Assembly (NCBI GenBank): GCA_900544545.1
Contig: UQVY01000011.1
Location: 1 to 64,000, forward strand
Reading direction: 5' to 3'
Source: an uncultured Eubacteriales bacterium
GTDB taxonomy: Bacteria; Bacillota; Clostridia; Christensenellales; CAG-314
DNA: 64,000 nt
The notes beneath the pieces were generated by a model that saw only the letters and a list, made by a program, of their open reading frames with translations, was not told the origin of the DNA and ran no database searches. Every line of letters starts with the position of its first letter. The first letter of the stretch is position 1. Both the position numbers and the translations under genes were made by a program. Positions 45,701-54,757 of the stretch are shown one piece after another.

Positions 45701-48700
45701 CCTATAATAGCAACAAGCAGTACGAAATTATTGATTCATACGCTATTCCCGTTTACGGCTTCAGGAAGGGACATACAAACTCTTTCAGCTTGGACGTGAC
45801 AAGGTATATGGAGCTTGTTCAGAACAACATTCTCGGCATCAAGCTTGAGGACTATGCTTTTAACTACGGCATTTACGGAATAGATATCTCCGGCGTGGTG
45901 CCCGATCCGGAGGAACCAAACAAAGATTTTGTTATAGAAAACGGAATTCTTAAGAGCTACAAAGGAACGGAAAAAGTAATCGTGATACCCGAAAGCGTAA
46001 CGGAAATCGACGAAAGCGTATTCCGCGGAACGGATATCGAAAAGGTAATATTCAACAGGGCTCTTAAGAAGATAGGGGCGTTTGCTTTCTGGAGCTGCAA
46101 GTCTCTTAAGGAAATAGTTTTCCCTGAGGACAATGAATTGGTAACCATAGGCTCCAATGCGTTTCAGGCAACGGAATCTCTGAAGCTCGCTAACCTCGAG
46201 GCGCTTAGCGTATGGCAGGCTACAGCTGCCGAAAGCTACCAGTTCCACGGAACGGGACTTGAAAAAGTAGTGCTTCCCGCAAGTATGGTAAAGCTCGAAT
46301 CACAGTTTATATTCGCAAGCTGCGGTTCTCTTATCGAGCTTGTGCTTCCCGAAGGGCTTGAAGAAATCGCAGCGCACGCATTCAGGAACGGAGGAGCTCT
46401 TGAGGAGCTGAATATCCCGTCCAGTGTAAAAGTTATAGGATCTTTGAGCTTTTTCAGAAGCGGTATAAAGAGAATTAACTCTCTTGCCGCGGAGCCTCCC
46501 GCACTTACCGATGTCAATGTATTCTTCCCCATAGGCGACGTGACTAAAGTGGTCGTACCCGCAGCAAGCATAGATAGCTATAAAAAAGCAAAGGTATGGT
46601 CCTCGTTGGCAAGCGTCATCGTAGGAGCGGAGGAACCGGATAAGCTTTACGGCAAAATTTCGGTTTCCGAAATGCCGTCGCCTTCAGACGATTTCATAAT
46701 TGAGAACGGAGTATTGATTAAATATGTAGGTCCCGGCGGAGACGTGGTGCTTCCCGAAGGAATCACAAGGATTGCGGATAACGCCTTCAGATCCAATCAG
46801 ACTGTTACGTCAGTCGTTATGCAGAGCGGTATTACCGAGATGGGAATGTGTGTATTTTGGGATTGCCACTACATTAAACGTATCGTATTTTCCGATACCA
46901 TTAAGGTTATCCCCACATCGACGTGTTACCTGAACTGGGCTCTTGAGGAAGTAATTCTTCCGCGTGACGTTGAGGAGATCCAGTCTACCGCATTTATTAA
47001 TTGCTATGCGTTAACGTCCCTTGATTTCAGTAAGTACAATATTAGAATTTTCGGTGAACAGTCCTTCATGGGATCGGGTTTGCAGGAAGTTTATTTCTCC
47101 AAAAACGTCAAAGTAATAGGCAGACAGGCGTTCTTGCAGTGTTACAGACTGAAAAACGTGACGTTTGAAGAAGGAATAGAGCTTGAGTTTCTCGGTGCTT
47201 CCGTTTTCTCCGCTTGCATTATGCTGGAGGAAGTAGACCTGAGTATGCTTGATATGAAAGAGCTGCCATCAGAGATATTCAGATTATGCAGTGCTCTGAC
47301 AAAAGTAAAGCTTCCGTCACAGCTTACCTCTATTCCGTGGGGATTGTTTAACTCCTGTACATCGCTCAGAGAAATCGATTTGTCCGATACGAAGATCACC
47401 GTTCTGAACAACTATGTATTCTATAAATGCACTTCACTGGAAAGAGTGATTCTTCCGGAGAGGCTGACCGAGATTATGAAAGGAACTTTTTCGGATACTG
47501 CGTCTCTTGAATATATCGTCATTCCCGAAAGCGTTACGAAGATAGGAAACGACGCGTTCAAGGGCTCCGGCCTTAAAGCCATAGTGTTCAATAGCCCGGT
47601 TCCGCCCGCCTTAGGCTCCGGCATATTCTTGAAGCATAATGATGAGCTCAGGGTATTCGTTCCTTCGGATAGCGCGGAAGCATACAAAAAAGCTTTGGGC
47701 GAGTATTCTGATCTCGTAAACAGCAGCAGCGAATTCGATATTCGCGACGGTGTTCTTTATAAGTATTTTGGTTGCAGTGAGGAAGTTACCGTACCTTACG
47801 AGGTAAAAAGCATCGCAGCCGGTGCTTTCAAAGGCAACGCGACGTTGCGGTCCGTATATATCGGCGGGATTACCGCAGGAATAGGCACGGAAGCGTTCGA
47901 GGGTTGTTCTTCATTGAGTTACGTTTATCTTTCTCAAAGCGTAAAAACGATTAAAGACCGCGCTTTCGGAGGCTGCGGCTCGCTCGCGAGGGTGGTAATT
48001 GATGCGTCCGTTCCTCCCAAGACGGGAAAGGAAGTTTTCCCCTTAAACGACGGTTTGGTTATCGAAGTAATCGACGGCGCCAGGGAGGTATACGCCCGGG
48101 AATGGAAGCGGTATGAAAAGCTTATCGTTGAAAACGGCTTTACCGTTGTAGACGGAGTGCTTGTATGTTATAAGGGAATCGCTAAGGACGTAATCGTTCC
48201 GGAAGGCGTGACGGAGCTCGGTAAATATGTTTTCCAAGGCTGCGCTTATATGGAAACTCTTACGCTGCCCGAAGGTCTGATAAAGCTCGGCGACGGCGCG
48301 ATCAACTCCTGCAATAGCCTCAGAAGCATTAAATTTCCCGACAGTCTGTCGGATATAGGGACAGACTCCCTTTCCTTCAACAAATCTCTTGAATGTCTGG
48401 ATATACCCGTGAACGTCACGAGGATCAGGCAGAATGCAGTCAGATTTAACGATTCTATGACAAGACTTAACGTTTACTGTAATCTTAACCTTACAGGAAT
48501 TGCGTTCGTATCGCTCAACAATCTCAGCGAGATCCATTTTTACGGAGTAATTGAAAATATTTCCAATCTGAACTTTACCTGTATGCCCCGTCTGAGCAAG
48601 GTGGTATTTTATAATACGGTACTTTCCTTGGGCGGCGAAGAAGAGAAAAACTTCGATGCTCCGTTCGCATTCAACGCAAAGCTTACTACCGTCGAATTCA

Positions 48701-50103
48701 GAGATACGGTCATAGCTCTCGGCGGAAAAGCATTCAGTAACTGTATCAGCCTGTCTGAGGTAACGTTATACGGCAATCTAATGAATCTGGGCAGATCGGC
48801 ATTTTCCGCCTGCACGAAGCTTAAGGGAATAGTCGCTTCCGTGGATAATCTGTTTTTGTCCAACGACGAATACGGCTTGCTTTACAATAAAGATAAAACC
48901 CATCTGTTCCGCGCTATGGAGGGCTGGGATTTCGACGGCGAATACATTATGCCCGACAGCGTGGTGATAATGGACGATTATGCATTCTCCGTCCCGGAGG
49001 TATATGTAGTAGAGGTTCAGAACATTATCGATATGATGTTTTCCGGCTTGGGTGAATGGAATATAAACAATTTCAGATTCACCGGGATCAAAATCTCCGA
49101 TAAGCTTGTTTCGATAGGTGCGGGCGCGTTCTGCGGCTGTAAAAATCTTAAGAACGTAACGTTCGGAAGCGAGGGCAACCTGAAATATATTATGAGTTAC
49201 GCATTTGCTTCTACCGGAGTCGTTAACATTGAGCTGCCCGAAGGACTTCAGCTGCTTGAGGAACGTGCGTTCTATAAATGCTCCGATCTGACGAGAGTTG
49301 TCGTTCCCGTAGGCGTAAGCGCGTTTAACTTCAATATGGTTTTTGAAGGCTGCGATTCTCTTACCGACTTTGTGGTCGACGAGAACACCGACATTTTCAG
49401 GATCATTGACGGCGTTATGTTCAACAAGGAAATGACTGTACTGTACTTCTATCCTTCCGATAAGGAGGATAAGGAATATGTCGTTCCCGAAGGAGTCGTT
49501 AAAATTGCAGCCAATGCGTTCTATAATAACAGATTCCTGAGCAAGGTGACTCTTCCGGAATCGCTTGCCGTCATCGGTGATAAAGCGTTCTTCGGAACGG
49601 AGAATCTTACGATATACGTAATGAAGAGCAAGAAGCCGCCCGTTCTTGAAGGAAGATTCGTCAGCGATAAGACAGATTATTACGCCAATTTTTATTGCTA
49701 TATCGAAGATATCGGAAGCAGGGATATGACGCTGTACTATCCAGCAAATGCCGAATATAACGACAGAATATGGGAAACCTATTTCAGGAACAGATATAAA
49801 ATCGGAAGGGAGAGGGAAATCAACGATTCCGGATATATCGTTGCTCCGGAAAGGGTAACGGAAGACAGGTATTCATTGACCTTAGGATTGCTTTCCGCAA
49901 ATGAAAAGCAGAACGTTATCTCAAGGGAAACGGAGCCTGTATTTCGGAACGAAACCGAAACGGCTCGATACGATACAGCGCGGGATTCCGCGGTTCTGAC
50001 CGACTGTCCGGCAACAGCCGTTTCGGACAGGTCAACGGCGGAGCTTGTAGCCGGCGTATTGTTGCTTGCCGCTTTATCCTGCGTATTCAAGAAGAGGAGG
50101 TAA
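42763..50103 (+). CDS. Giant secreted subtilase with four BspA-like repeat blocks (2446 aa)
   Basis: ATG 42763 is preferred because AGGAGG is 8 nt upstream; the ATG at 42757 is too close. A Sec signal peptide is followed by a propeptide and an S8 domain with Asp189 (VLDTGVNYEH), His250 (HGTHVSG) and Ser568 (SGTSMASPY), with a PA-type insert. Beta-sandwich domains run to about 1050. Four BspA-like LRR blocks begin near residues 1054, 1308, 1656 and 1791, each opened by a cap of the form F-I-ENG-L-Y-G. The C-terminus ends in a hydrophobic helix and KKRR, a membrane or sorting anchor without LPxTG. It resembles subtilase 1 throughout and is followed after 5 bp by an InlB-type lipoprotein. Confidence 0.92.
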   Translation: MNSRSKLSFTGLFMIIILLIIAMNCPVAFAADCEDEILVVGNALTSSTVRGITEIDEDQLVWVIVKVDERSLVDANQTGIQWRDFLASEQGRLFRFELEKSQDDILCKIRESGLDYRLGYSYYTLFNGFSLKIRYGDLGAIRNIKGVSDTVLSDWYAAPTAEQSIMHARYFAESVRKYTGKGMSVAVLDTGVNYEHTAFAKAPEYVAYTESQILDLIDELGLRGSYVSPKIPYAFDYADGDSDVYPDNQHGTHVSGISVGSDDVICGAAPDAQLIAMKVFANGTGNAYQTDIVKAVEDAVLLGVDAINLSLGSNAGFTVERDSSAQFIDAVYNMAGRSGVFVCCSAGNGYSSAFGIEGGGAFPQNPDYGILASPSTYTGSFSVASIDTYEIFSLEARGEKFTYTETVNEDRVKNMLMDVFLKECGYGDYDYVTVGGYGEEGDYEGLDVKGKVTLVKRGEISFEEKARIASENGAVFCLVWNNENTGINPMVTNITIPVVIIDKYIGEYLAGADGGVLSFSESNRTIGMSDFSSWGTTADLDLKPDLTAPGGGIYSAYGDSYTSMSGTSMASPYVAGAAVSAKQYVREVFGYGLTPKEEQGLVYSLLMSTADIVYDAYGNPYPVRKQGAGLINPEAAYSTKVMLAVRGSERAKIRLGDDKDRVGAYNIAFDAVNFSDEDVEYTVDVLTLYERIRFDNILSGYAGTLSPEIRVICNNDITDGVVRIGANSVASIIISVVLSEESKLFLNENYVNGAFIEGFARLSADGEPALSIPYLTFYGDFAAIPAFDSDVYDDEKCQVYETRLLGLLGNTNVVQMGRYCYELPEGYEMPEDDPDKIALSYFNGAVNTFYQIQAGLLKNISRLEYTVTDKYTGEAVWSGETYNVKKSYFSVEQNALYVAPVNADLKVSKMNLSNNQELLLTLRAYSCYDESVYDQVEYPITVDFEYPRLMGHSFRQEDGRIILDLQVFDNQYLQDIQIYTYNSNKQYEIIDSYAIPVYGFRKGHTNSFSLDVTRYMELVQNNILGIKLEDYAFNYGIYGIDISGVVPDPEEPNKDFVIENGILKSYKGTEKVIVIPESVTEIDESVFRGTDIEKVIFNRALKKIGAFAFWSCKSLKEIVFPEDNELVTIGSNAFQATESLKLANLEALSVWQATAAESYQFHGTGLEKVVLPASMVKLESQFIFASCGSLIELVLPEGLEEIAAHAFRNGGALEELNIPSSVKVIGSLSFFRSGIKRINSLAAEPPALTDVNVFFPIGDVTKVVVPAASIDSYKKAKVWSSLASVIVGAEEPDKLYGKISVSEMPSPSDDFIIENGVLIKYVGPGGDVVLPEGITRIADNAFRSNQTVTSVVMQSGITEMGMCVFWDCHYIKRIVFSDTIKVIPTSTCYLNWALEEVILPRDVEEIQSTAFINCYALTSLDFSKYNIRIFGEQSFMGSGLQEVYFSKNVKVIGRQAFLQCYRLKNVTFEEGIELEFLGASVFSACIMLEEVDLSMLDMKELPSEIFRLCSALTKVKLPSQLTSIPWGLFNSCTSLREIDLSDTKITVLNNYVFYKCTSLERVILPERLTEIMKGTFSDTASLEYIVIPESVTKIGNDAFKGSGLKAIVFNSPVPPALGSGIFLKHNDELRVFVPSDSAEAYKKALGEYSDLVNSSSEFDIRDGVLYKYFGCSEEVTVPYEVKSIAAGAFKGNATLRSVYIGGITAGIGTEAFEGCSSLSYVYLSQSVKTIKDRAFGGCGSLARVVIDASVPPKTGKEVFPLNDGLVIEVIDGAREVYAREWKRYEKLIVENGFTVVDGVLVCYKGIAKDVIVPEGVTELGKYVFQGCAYMETLTLPEGLIKLGDGAINSCNSLRSIKFPDSLSDIGTDSLSFNKSLECLDIPVNVTRIRQNAVRFNDSMTRLNVYCNLNLTGIAFVSLNNLSEIHFYGVIENISNLNFTCMPRLSKVVFYNTVLSLGGEEEKNFDAPFAFNAKLTTVEFRDTVIALGGKAFSNCISLSEVTLYGNLMNLGRSAFSACTKLKGIVASVDNLFLSNDEYGLLYNKDKTHLFRAMEGWDFDGEYIMPDSVVIMDDYAFSVPEVYVVEVQNIIDMMFSGLGEWNINNFRFTGIKISDKLVSIGAGAFCGCKNLKNVTFGSEGNLKYIMSYAFASTGVVNIELPEGLQLLEERAFYKCSDLTRVVVPVGVSAFNFNMVFEGCDSLTDFVVDENTDIFRIIDGVMFNKEMTVLYFYPSDKEDKEYVVPEGVVKIAANAFYNNRFLSKVTLPESLAVIGDKAFFGTENLTIYVMKSKKPPVLEGRFVSDKTDYYANFYCYIEDIGSRDMTLYYPANAEYNDRIWETYFRNRYKIGREREINDSGYIVAPERVTEDRYSLTLGLLSANEKQNVISRETEPVFRNETETARYDTARDSAVLTDCPATAVSDRSTAELVAGVLLLAALSCVFKKRR

Positions 50104-50108
50104 AAATC

Positions 50109-51203
50109 ATGAAAGCAAAAAAGATAATCATAGCGTTGCTGTTGGTTGCTTTGGTTTTGAGTCTGGCTTCGTGTCTTCTCAGAGAACAGGTTATGGTTAA
50201 GATTTACGTTAACGGACAACTCTTTGACGCATTTCTGATTGCCGAGGGCGATTCGCTCGGTCGGATAGTACCGCCCGAGCTTCCCGGATACATATTCTCG
50301 CATTGGGAGGTTAACGGTAAGATCTTCGATACGGACACGCCGCTGGAGCACAGTATATCCGTTTACGCTGTTTACGAAATCGATGAACCGGATACGTTTG
50401 CGGTTACTTTTATCGACAGAGAAAATAAATATACAGTTATCACCGACAACGGAGCTTGCGTTAAAGCTCCCGATGTCGAATGGCAGTGGCACATATTCAA
50501 GGGCTGGTATACGGAGCAGGGAGAGAAATATGATTTTACTCTTTCCGTAAAGGGCGATTTCACTCTCGTTGCCAAATGGAATGAAGACGTTGAAGCGTAT
50601 GTAAATTACGTTTGTGAGCTGTATTCCGCCGCTTTTAACGTATTCGCTTATACGCAGGAGAATATGGCTGAGGCGATCGAGCTGTTTGAAGGCGGGTTAA
50701 AATCCATTAAGGGTGCGCTTTCTCTCGCTCAGGCAGACGAGTTTTATGCTTCGGCTTTATCTGGCTTAAAACAGATACCGTCTCTTCCGGATATGATAGA
50801 AGAGGCTATGGAATCCTTGGGAAAGGATAACTATTTCGAGGAGCAGTGGAAGGAAATCCTTACGATTTTTGATCTGGCGAAGGAATACATTCAGAACTAT
50901 AAGCAGGGAGTACCTACCCCCGAGGCTTATACGCTGAATGCAATTGAAAAAGCCCGTGAGGTCTTAACGAAGGAGCAGGATATAAAGCTGGCTCAAAGCT
51001 ATAAAAACAGTTATATCCGCCGTATCGAAAACTATGCGGCGTATGTGTGCTCGGATGCGACCGAAGCTCAGACTAAGGCAGTAGAGGAAATTGTTTCGGG
51101 CGCTTCCGCGAGAATTGAAAAAGCAGTCGGGACAGCTGAGCTGGCAAGAGCTTTTGCCGGAATTATAGCTGAAATTGATGTCGCGCTCAGGACTGCCTAT
51201 TAA
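50109..51203 (+). CDS. InlB-repeat lipoprotein downstream of giant subtilase 2
   Basis: This 364-aa lipoprotein (lipobox LASC, residues 19-22) has two Listeria-Bacteroides/InlB-type repeats (FSHWEVNGKIFDTDTPLEHS and HIFKGWYTEQGEKYDF) in residues 30-155. A long helical domain follows (about 160-364). GGAGG precedes the ATG, and the gene starts 5 bp after the subtilase, so it is in the same operon. It is likely a surface partner or substrate-binding protein of the protease; this is inferred from position. Confidence 0.85.
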   Translation: MKAKKIIIALLLVALVLSLASCLLREQVMVKIYVNGQLFDAFLIAEGDSLGRIVPPELPGYIFSHWEVNGKIFDTDTPLEHSISVYAVYEIDEPDTFAVTFIDRENKYTVITDNGACVKAPDVEWQWHIFKGWYTEQGEKYDFTLSVKGDFTLVAKWNEDVEAYVNYVCELYSAAFNVFAYTQENMAEAIELFEGGLKSIKGALSLAQADEFYASALSGLKQIPSLPDMIEEAMESLGKDNYFEEQWKEILTIFDLAKEYIQNYKQGVPTPEAYTLNAIEKAREVLTKEQDIKLAQSYKNSYIRRIENYAAYVCSDATEAQTKAVEEIVSGASARIEKAVGTAELARAFAGIIAEIDVALRTAY

Positions 51204-51270
51204 AGCTTACCCGTAACAAAATCGGTCTTATACCGGTTCCGTTACATAAATGAATAAAAAATGCTTTGCG

Positions 51271-51306
51271 CCCTCCCTGTGAATGAGCTCGGGGAGGGCT
51301 TTTTAT
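51271..51306 (+). terminator. Terminator of the subtilase 2 operon
   Basis: CCCTCCC and GGGAGGG flank a 14-nt loop and are followed by CTTTTTATT. The next 250 bp to 51559 hold no feature I can support. Confidence 0.85.
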
Positions 51307-51559
51307 TATATCGAAAACCGTTTGATTACTCCGAAACGGTCTCCGCTTAACAGAAAAGCAGCGGCGACGGATGAATTAAGTAAAAAATCGATTAAGGTAT
51401 GAAATACACGGTGTCTTATAAACGTCGATTATACACACAAGCTATCGCTTTTGCAATTTATTAAAGTTTTGCGGTGAAAAGTATAGCCAAATCGGCTTTG
51501 CTATGGTAAAATAAAAACGAGAAGCAAACAGGTAGGCGTATTGAAATGAAGCAAGCGTT

Positions 51560-51818
51560 ATGGAACAAAGAAAATACGCTCAATACGAAGCAAGCGAAGA
51601 ATTGAAAGCACAGGTTCTTTCGGAGATTGCCCGTGCAAAAACCCTTACAAAAAGACTATGAAATAGCGCAGGCTCTCGGAAAGACGAAGCAAGGCTATTC
51701 GGCTATGGTTATCAATAATCTCACGAAGTTGGGAAGTATTGAAGCGATAGCGAACGCTCTTGGCTTTGATGTAGAAATAAAATTCGTCAAAAGGAGACAG
51801 GACGATGGACAAAAATGA
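51560..51818 (+). pseudogene. HTH regulator with a one-base frameshift
   Basis: The first part (MEQRKYAQYEASEELKAQVL ... ARAKTLTK) and the second (DYEIAQALGKTKQGYSAMVI ... IANALGFDVEIKF) form one XRE-type HTH protein of about 85 aa, but they lie in two frames that shift near 51651. One missing base in AAAAAGACTATG explains it. The second part alone could start at TTG 51627. It overlaps the following gene by 14 bp, so the pair was an operon. Confidence 0.6.
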
Positions 51819-52062
51819 AGCGATATGCGTTCTCGGAAAAATGAAGTCGATGCTTGCGAAAAAACCTTCTTGGTATGAATCGGCTTCCGCCGAAGATAAG
51901 GCAAAACACGACGAGTGGGCAACTCAAAGAGCGGAAGCCATTGATATTGCAATTCGCACAATGAAAGCCGAAACAAAGTTGCTTCGTCTGCAAACAATGT
52001 CGCACGAAATCAGCGGCTTTATTGATAAACTGATAGCGGGGGAATTGGATAATGAAGAGTAA
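51805..52062 (+). CDS. Small hypothetical protein
   Basis: This 85-aa soluble, helical, charged protein (KMKSMLAKKPSWYESASAED) has AGGAGACAGGACG before ATG 51805. It overlaps both the upstream HTH gene and the downstream membrane-protein gene, so the three are co-transcribed. No family recognised. Confidence 0.7.
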   Translation: MDKNEAICVLGKMKSMLAKKPSWYESASAEDKAKHDEWATQRAEAIDIAIRTMKAETKLLRLQTMSHEISGFIDKLIAGELDNEE

Positions 52063-52723
52063 GATTGAAGACATAAAGCAAATTCGCTCAAAAACAGAAA
52101 ATTATTTCAGCATAGCGGAATGCAAAGAACTATACGAGAAAAACGGTTGTGATGTTGAAAAAACGGTCGAGATTCTAAAAACAAGAATGCCTGCTACGGT
52201 TGAGCCGACAGCAGAAGAAAGAGCGGAGATTGAATCGCGCCGGGCAAAGTCGGATAAAAAAGCCCACAAAGCGGCAGGCAAAAAGACGGAAAGAGTGATT
52301 GCAGCAAAGGTCTATTGTGTTTTGGCTTGGTTTTGCCTGATAATGTTCATCGCTTCCATAATCACAGGCTTAATTATCGGAGATTTTTCGTCTTTTGTTT
52401 TTCCTGTTGTCTTATTTCTTCTTTTGAGTATAGTCCTTGCTGTTGTTAGCGGCTCTCTAAACGGAATGACGGAAGAAGAATATAGTGAAGCGAAAAAAGT
52501 CGTTCCTAACGAGATAACCTATAACGACGGAGATGAAATCGTTTGCCCGTATTGTGGTCCAACACATGTAACCTTCCACAAGAAAGGTTTTAGCGAGGGC
52601 AAGGCGTTACTTGGCGTTGCCCTTATCGGATATTGGGGTGCGTTTTGGGGCGTTCCGGGCAAAAATAAAATTAAAGGGACTTGCTTGAAGTGCGGGCATT
52701 CTTGGACTGTTAAGCGCAAGTAA
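52052..52723 (+). CDS. Membrane protein with C-terminal zinc ribbon
   Basis: This 223-aa protein has an N-terminal helical segment resembling a short ubiquitin-associated-like fold, two transmembrane helices (residues 90-135), and a C-terminal domain with CPYCG and CLKCGH pairs that can hold zinc. GGGGGAA precedes ATG 52052. It ends an HTH/85-aa/membrane operon. I assign no function. Confidence 0.72.
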   Translation: MKSKIEDIKQIRSKTENYFSIAECKELYEKNGCDVEKTVEILKTRMPATVEPTAEERAEIESRRAKSDKKAHKAAGKKTERVIAAKVYCVLAWFCLIMFIASIITGLIIGDFSSFVFPVVLFLLLSIVLAVVSGSLNGMTEEEYSEAKKVVPNEITYNDGDEIVCPYCGPTHVTFHKKGFSEGKALLGVALIGYWGAFWGVPGKNKIKGTCLKCGHSWTVKRK

Positions 52724-52816
52724 CCCGTTCTGAAACAATCAAATAAACCGAAATCAGTGCATAGACACATTCCATTTATCGGGGTAGATCTATGCGCTTT
52801 TTTATTGGGGTGAAAA

Positions 52817-53038
52817 ATGATAAATTGCAAAGAAATCACAGCAGAAGAAAATATCAGACTGAACACATACATAAACGCCCTTGAAGGCTCGCCGAAACTT
52901 CTTGATTGCGAGAAGCTTTTCGAGTATCTTCGTATTTTACAGGCGAAATACGGCAAAGCCGTTACGAAGCGTGCATTATGTCGCAAAGTTCATTCGGACA
53001 ACAATTACATCGCTGCTTACGGGCGTAATCGTGCTTGA
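52817..53038 (+). CDS. Small hypothetical protein
   Basis: The 73-aa frame starts at ATG 52817 after GGGGTG. Residues 1-55 look helical and real (ITAEENIRLNTYINALEGSP); the tail VHSDNNYIAAYGRNRA is out of frame with the membrane segment encoded by the same DNA, so the true C-terminus may be lost. No family recognised. Confidence 0.5.
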   Translation: MINCKEITAEENIRLNTYINALEGSPKLLDCEKLFEYLRILQAKYGKAVTKRALCRKVHSDNNYIAAYGRNRA

Positions 53039-53285
53039 CGTTATAAAATATCCGACGTGGGCGACTTTTGCGGCGTGCTGTGTGATACTCAATGGCTTTA
53101 TGGGGTATCAAATGGGCTACGAAAACATAACTGTCGATACGGTCAACTATATGCAAGACAAGAAAGACCTTATGCAGCAGCTCATAGAATACGCCTCTAC
53201 GACGCCAGAGCCACAGCCTGAGCAAGTAGCAGAGGACAAGGTTATTGCCGCTCCTGAGGGCACTGTGGCGGTAAAAACAATATAA
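52971..53285 (+). CDS. Phage-type small membrane protein, N-terminus uncertain
   Basis: This frame encodes a two-helix membrane segment (SLLTGVIVLDVIKYPTWATF and AACCVILNGFMGYQMGY), then a soluble tail ending in EGTVAVKTI. It looks like a small prophage membrane protein. GTG 52971 is the nearest start but has no SD site and lies inside the preceding gene, so the start has probably been lost. A terminator at 53294-53334 follows. Confidence 0.5.
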   Translation: MHYVAKFIRTTITSLLTGVIVLDVIKYPTWATFAACCVILNGFMGYQMGYENITVDTVNYMQDKKDLMQQLIEYASTTPEPQPEQVAEDKVIAAPEGTVAVKTI

Positions 53286-53293
53286 TAATGTAA

Positions 53294-53338
53294 AAAGAAA
53301 CAGGGCACAGATATACTCAGTGTCCTGTTCTTATTTGG
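53294..53338 (+). terminator. Intrinsic terminator
   Basis: AACAGGGCAC and GTGTCCTGTT flank a short loop, followed by CTTATTTGG. It ends the 52.8-53.3 kb genes. Confidence 0.65.
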
Positions 53339-53433
53339 TAACGGCACCAAACTCCGAAATAGTCCTTACGGACAAATATTCGAGGGTTCGTATTATTCAC
53401 TTTTGGCGGAGCGTTAGTAACGTAAATCGAATT

Positions 53434-54072
53434 TTATTTAATATTTTTGATTTTAGTTATATCGCCATCACACAATAATTCAATGTTTGCGAATATTTTT
53501 TCGACAGACCAATTCCACCATTGCAGTTGTAATAAAAACTCTATTGTTTCGTCGTCAAAACGTTTACGTATGATTTTTATGGGATTACCCCCGACAATGC
53601 AGTACGGCGGCACATCTTTTGATACGACGGAATTTGCGCCGATTATTGAACCGTCGCCAATTTTAACACCGGCAAGAACAGTTACATTTTGTCCTATCCA
53701 AACATCGTTGCCAACAACCGTATCGCCTTTTAAGGGCAAATCTTCCAATTTAGGCGTAGTTTTTTCCCAGCCACCACCCATTATATTGAAAGGGTACGTC
53801 GTAACCGATCTCATACGGTGATTAGCCCCGTTCATAATAAATTCAACACCTTTGGCGATAGCGCAAAATTTCCCGATAATCAATTTATCGCCAATAAAGT
53901 CATAGTGATGAGTAACGTGTTCTTCAAATTTGTCTGCACCGTCGATATCGTCGTAGTATGTATAGTCACCGACAATTATATTCGGTCTTGTAATCACATT
54001 TTTAATATAACAAAGACTCGGAATTTTTTTATTCGGAAATATTTCATTTGGGTTAGGACCGAACTTTTGCAT
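53434..54072 (-). CDS. Vat/CatB-type xenobiotic O-acetyltransferase
   Basis: This 212-aa left-handed beta-helix acetyltransferase has the family signature IGKFCAIAKGVEFIMNGANH, with catalytic His85, GNDVWIGQNVTVLAGVKIGD hexapeptide repeats, and the C-terminal LQWWNW motif. Its overall similarity is to streptogramin A acetyltransferases (Vat) and CatB-type chloramphenicol acetyltransferases. ATG 54072 has AAGGTGG 7 nt upstream and is chosen over 54096. It acetylates a hydroxyl on its drug substrate; which drug cannot be told from sequence alone. It stands alone in accessory DNA. Confidence 0.85.
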   Translation of the reverse strand: MQKFGPNPNEIFPNKKIPSLCYIKNVITRPNIIVGDYTYYDDIDGADKFEEHVTHHYDFIGDKLIIGKFCAIAKGVEFIMNGANHRMRSVTTYPFNIMGGGWEKTTPKLEDLPLKGDTVVGNDVWIGQNVTVLAGVKIGDGSIIGANSVVSKDVPPYCIVGGNPIKIIRKRFDDETIEFLLQLQWWNWSVEKIFANIELLCDGDITKIKNIK

Positions 54073-54166
54073 GCAATTACCACCTTTTTGAAGCATAAAA
54101 ATATTATACTGATTTTACACCTAAAAAGCAAGCAAAATACCGTATAAATGACTTTATGACACTTTA

Positions 54167-54342
54167 GCGGGTGCTTGACCTATAACAAGTGCGCCGCTTC
54201 GCGTCGCGGTCAAGCACCCGCCAAACAACTCGCTTAAACTCGGTAAAAAGACTAAACTCAAAGCCGAGCGGATCGGGGCGTTCGCCGCTAAACCGCTTTG
54301 CGATTCGCCCCGTAATCTCCGCACGGCGGCATATTTGAGTTT
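54167..54342. repeat. Block of three nested or adjacent inverted repeats
   Basis: A 14-bp perfect arm pair GCGGGTGCTTGACC / GGTCAAGCACCCGC (54167-54180, 54208-54221) is followed by AAACTCAAA (54254) and TTTGAGTTT (54334-54342) enclosing GGGGCG / CGCCCC (54275, 54306). It is GC-rich in an AT-rich setting and lies 400 bp before a truncated Rep. It resembles a single-strand or double-strand origin. The AT-rich 54343-54757 stretch has no gene. Confidence 0.6.
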
Positions 54343-54757
54343 CAGCATCTTTTTTACACCTATGTTTTATCGCTCCGTATTGTTTCGGGCGGCGTTTTTT
54401 TGGCGCCGTCTTTTTTTTGTTACTCCAAACCCATTTTTCAACTCCTTTACAGTTCCTTTTTCACCTAACAAAAACCATTGAAAATAGCAAAAATACCCTG
54501 AAACTACCTTTTAACCCATTCACGCTTTTTTTGTGAAGTGTTGTAGGCTGTAATTGAGTGAAAAAAACGGTAAGAAATTTTTCAAACAGGAAAAAAACCT
54601 TCCTATTTGAGTTTTAGAATACCGATTGTATTTTGAAAGATGCGTTTACCGGTACAGATATTTTTACGCTTCTTTCATGAACATTTTCATAGTCGCAAAA
54701 AACTTGCGAGTTTGAAGTTTACACTCAACAAAAAAAATATTAAAAGGAGCTAAAACA

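Noticed and set aside
54154..54348. The 54.2-kb inverted repeats as a CRISPR or integron attC site
   Set aside because: There is no repeat-spacer array, and no R-box core or integrase; an origin-like block fits better.
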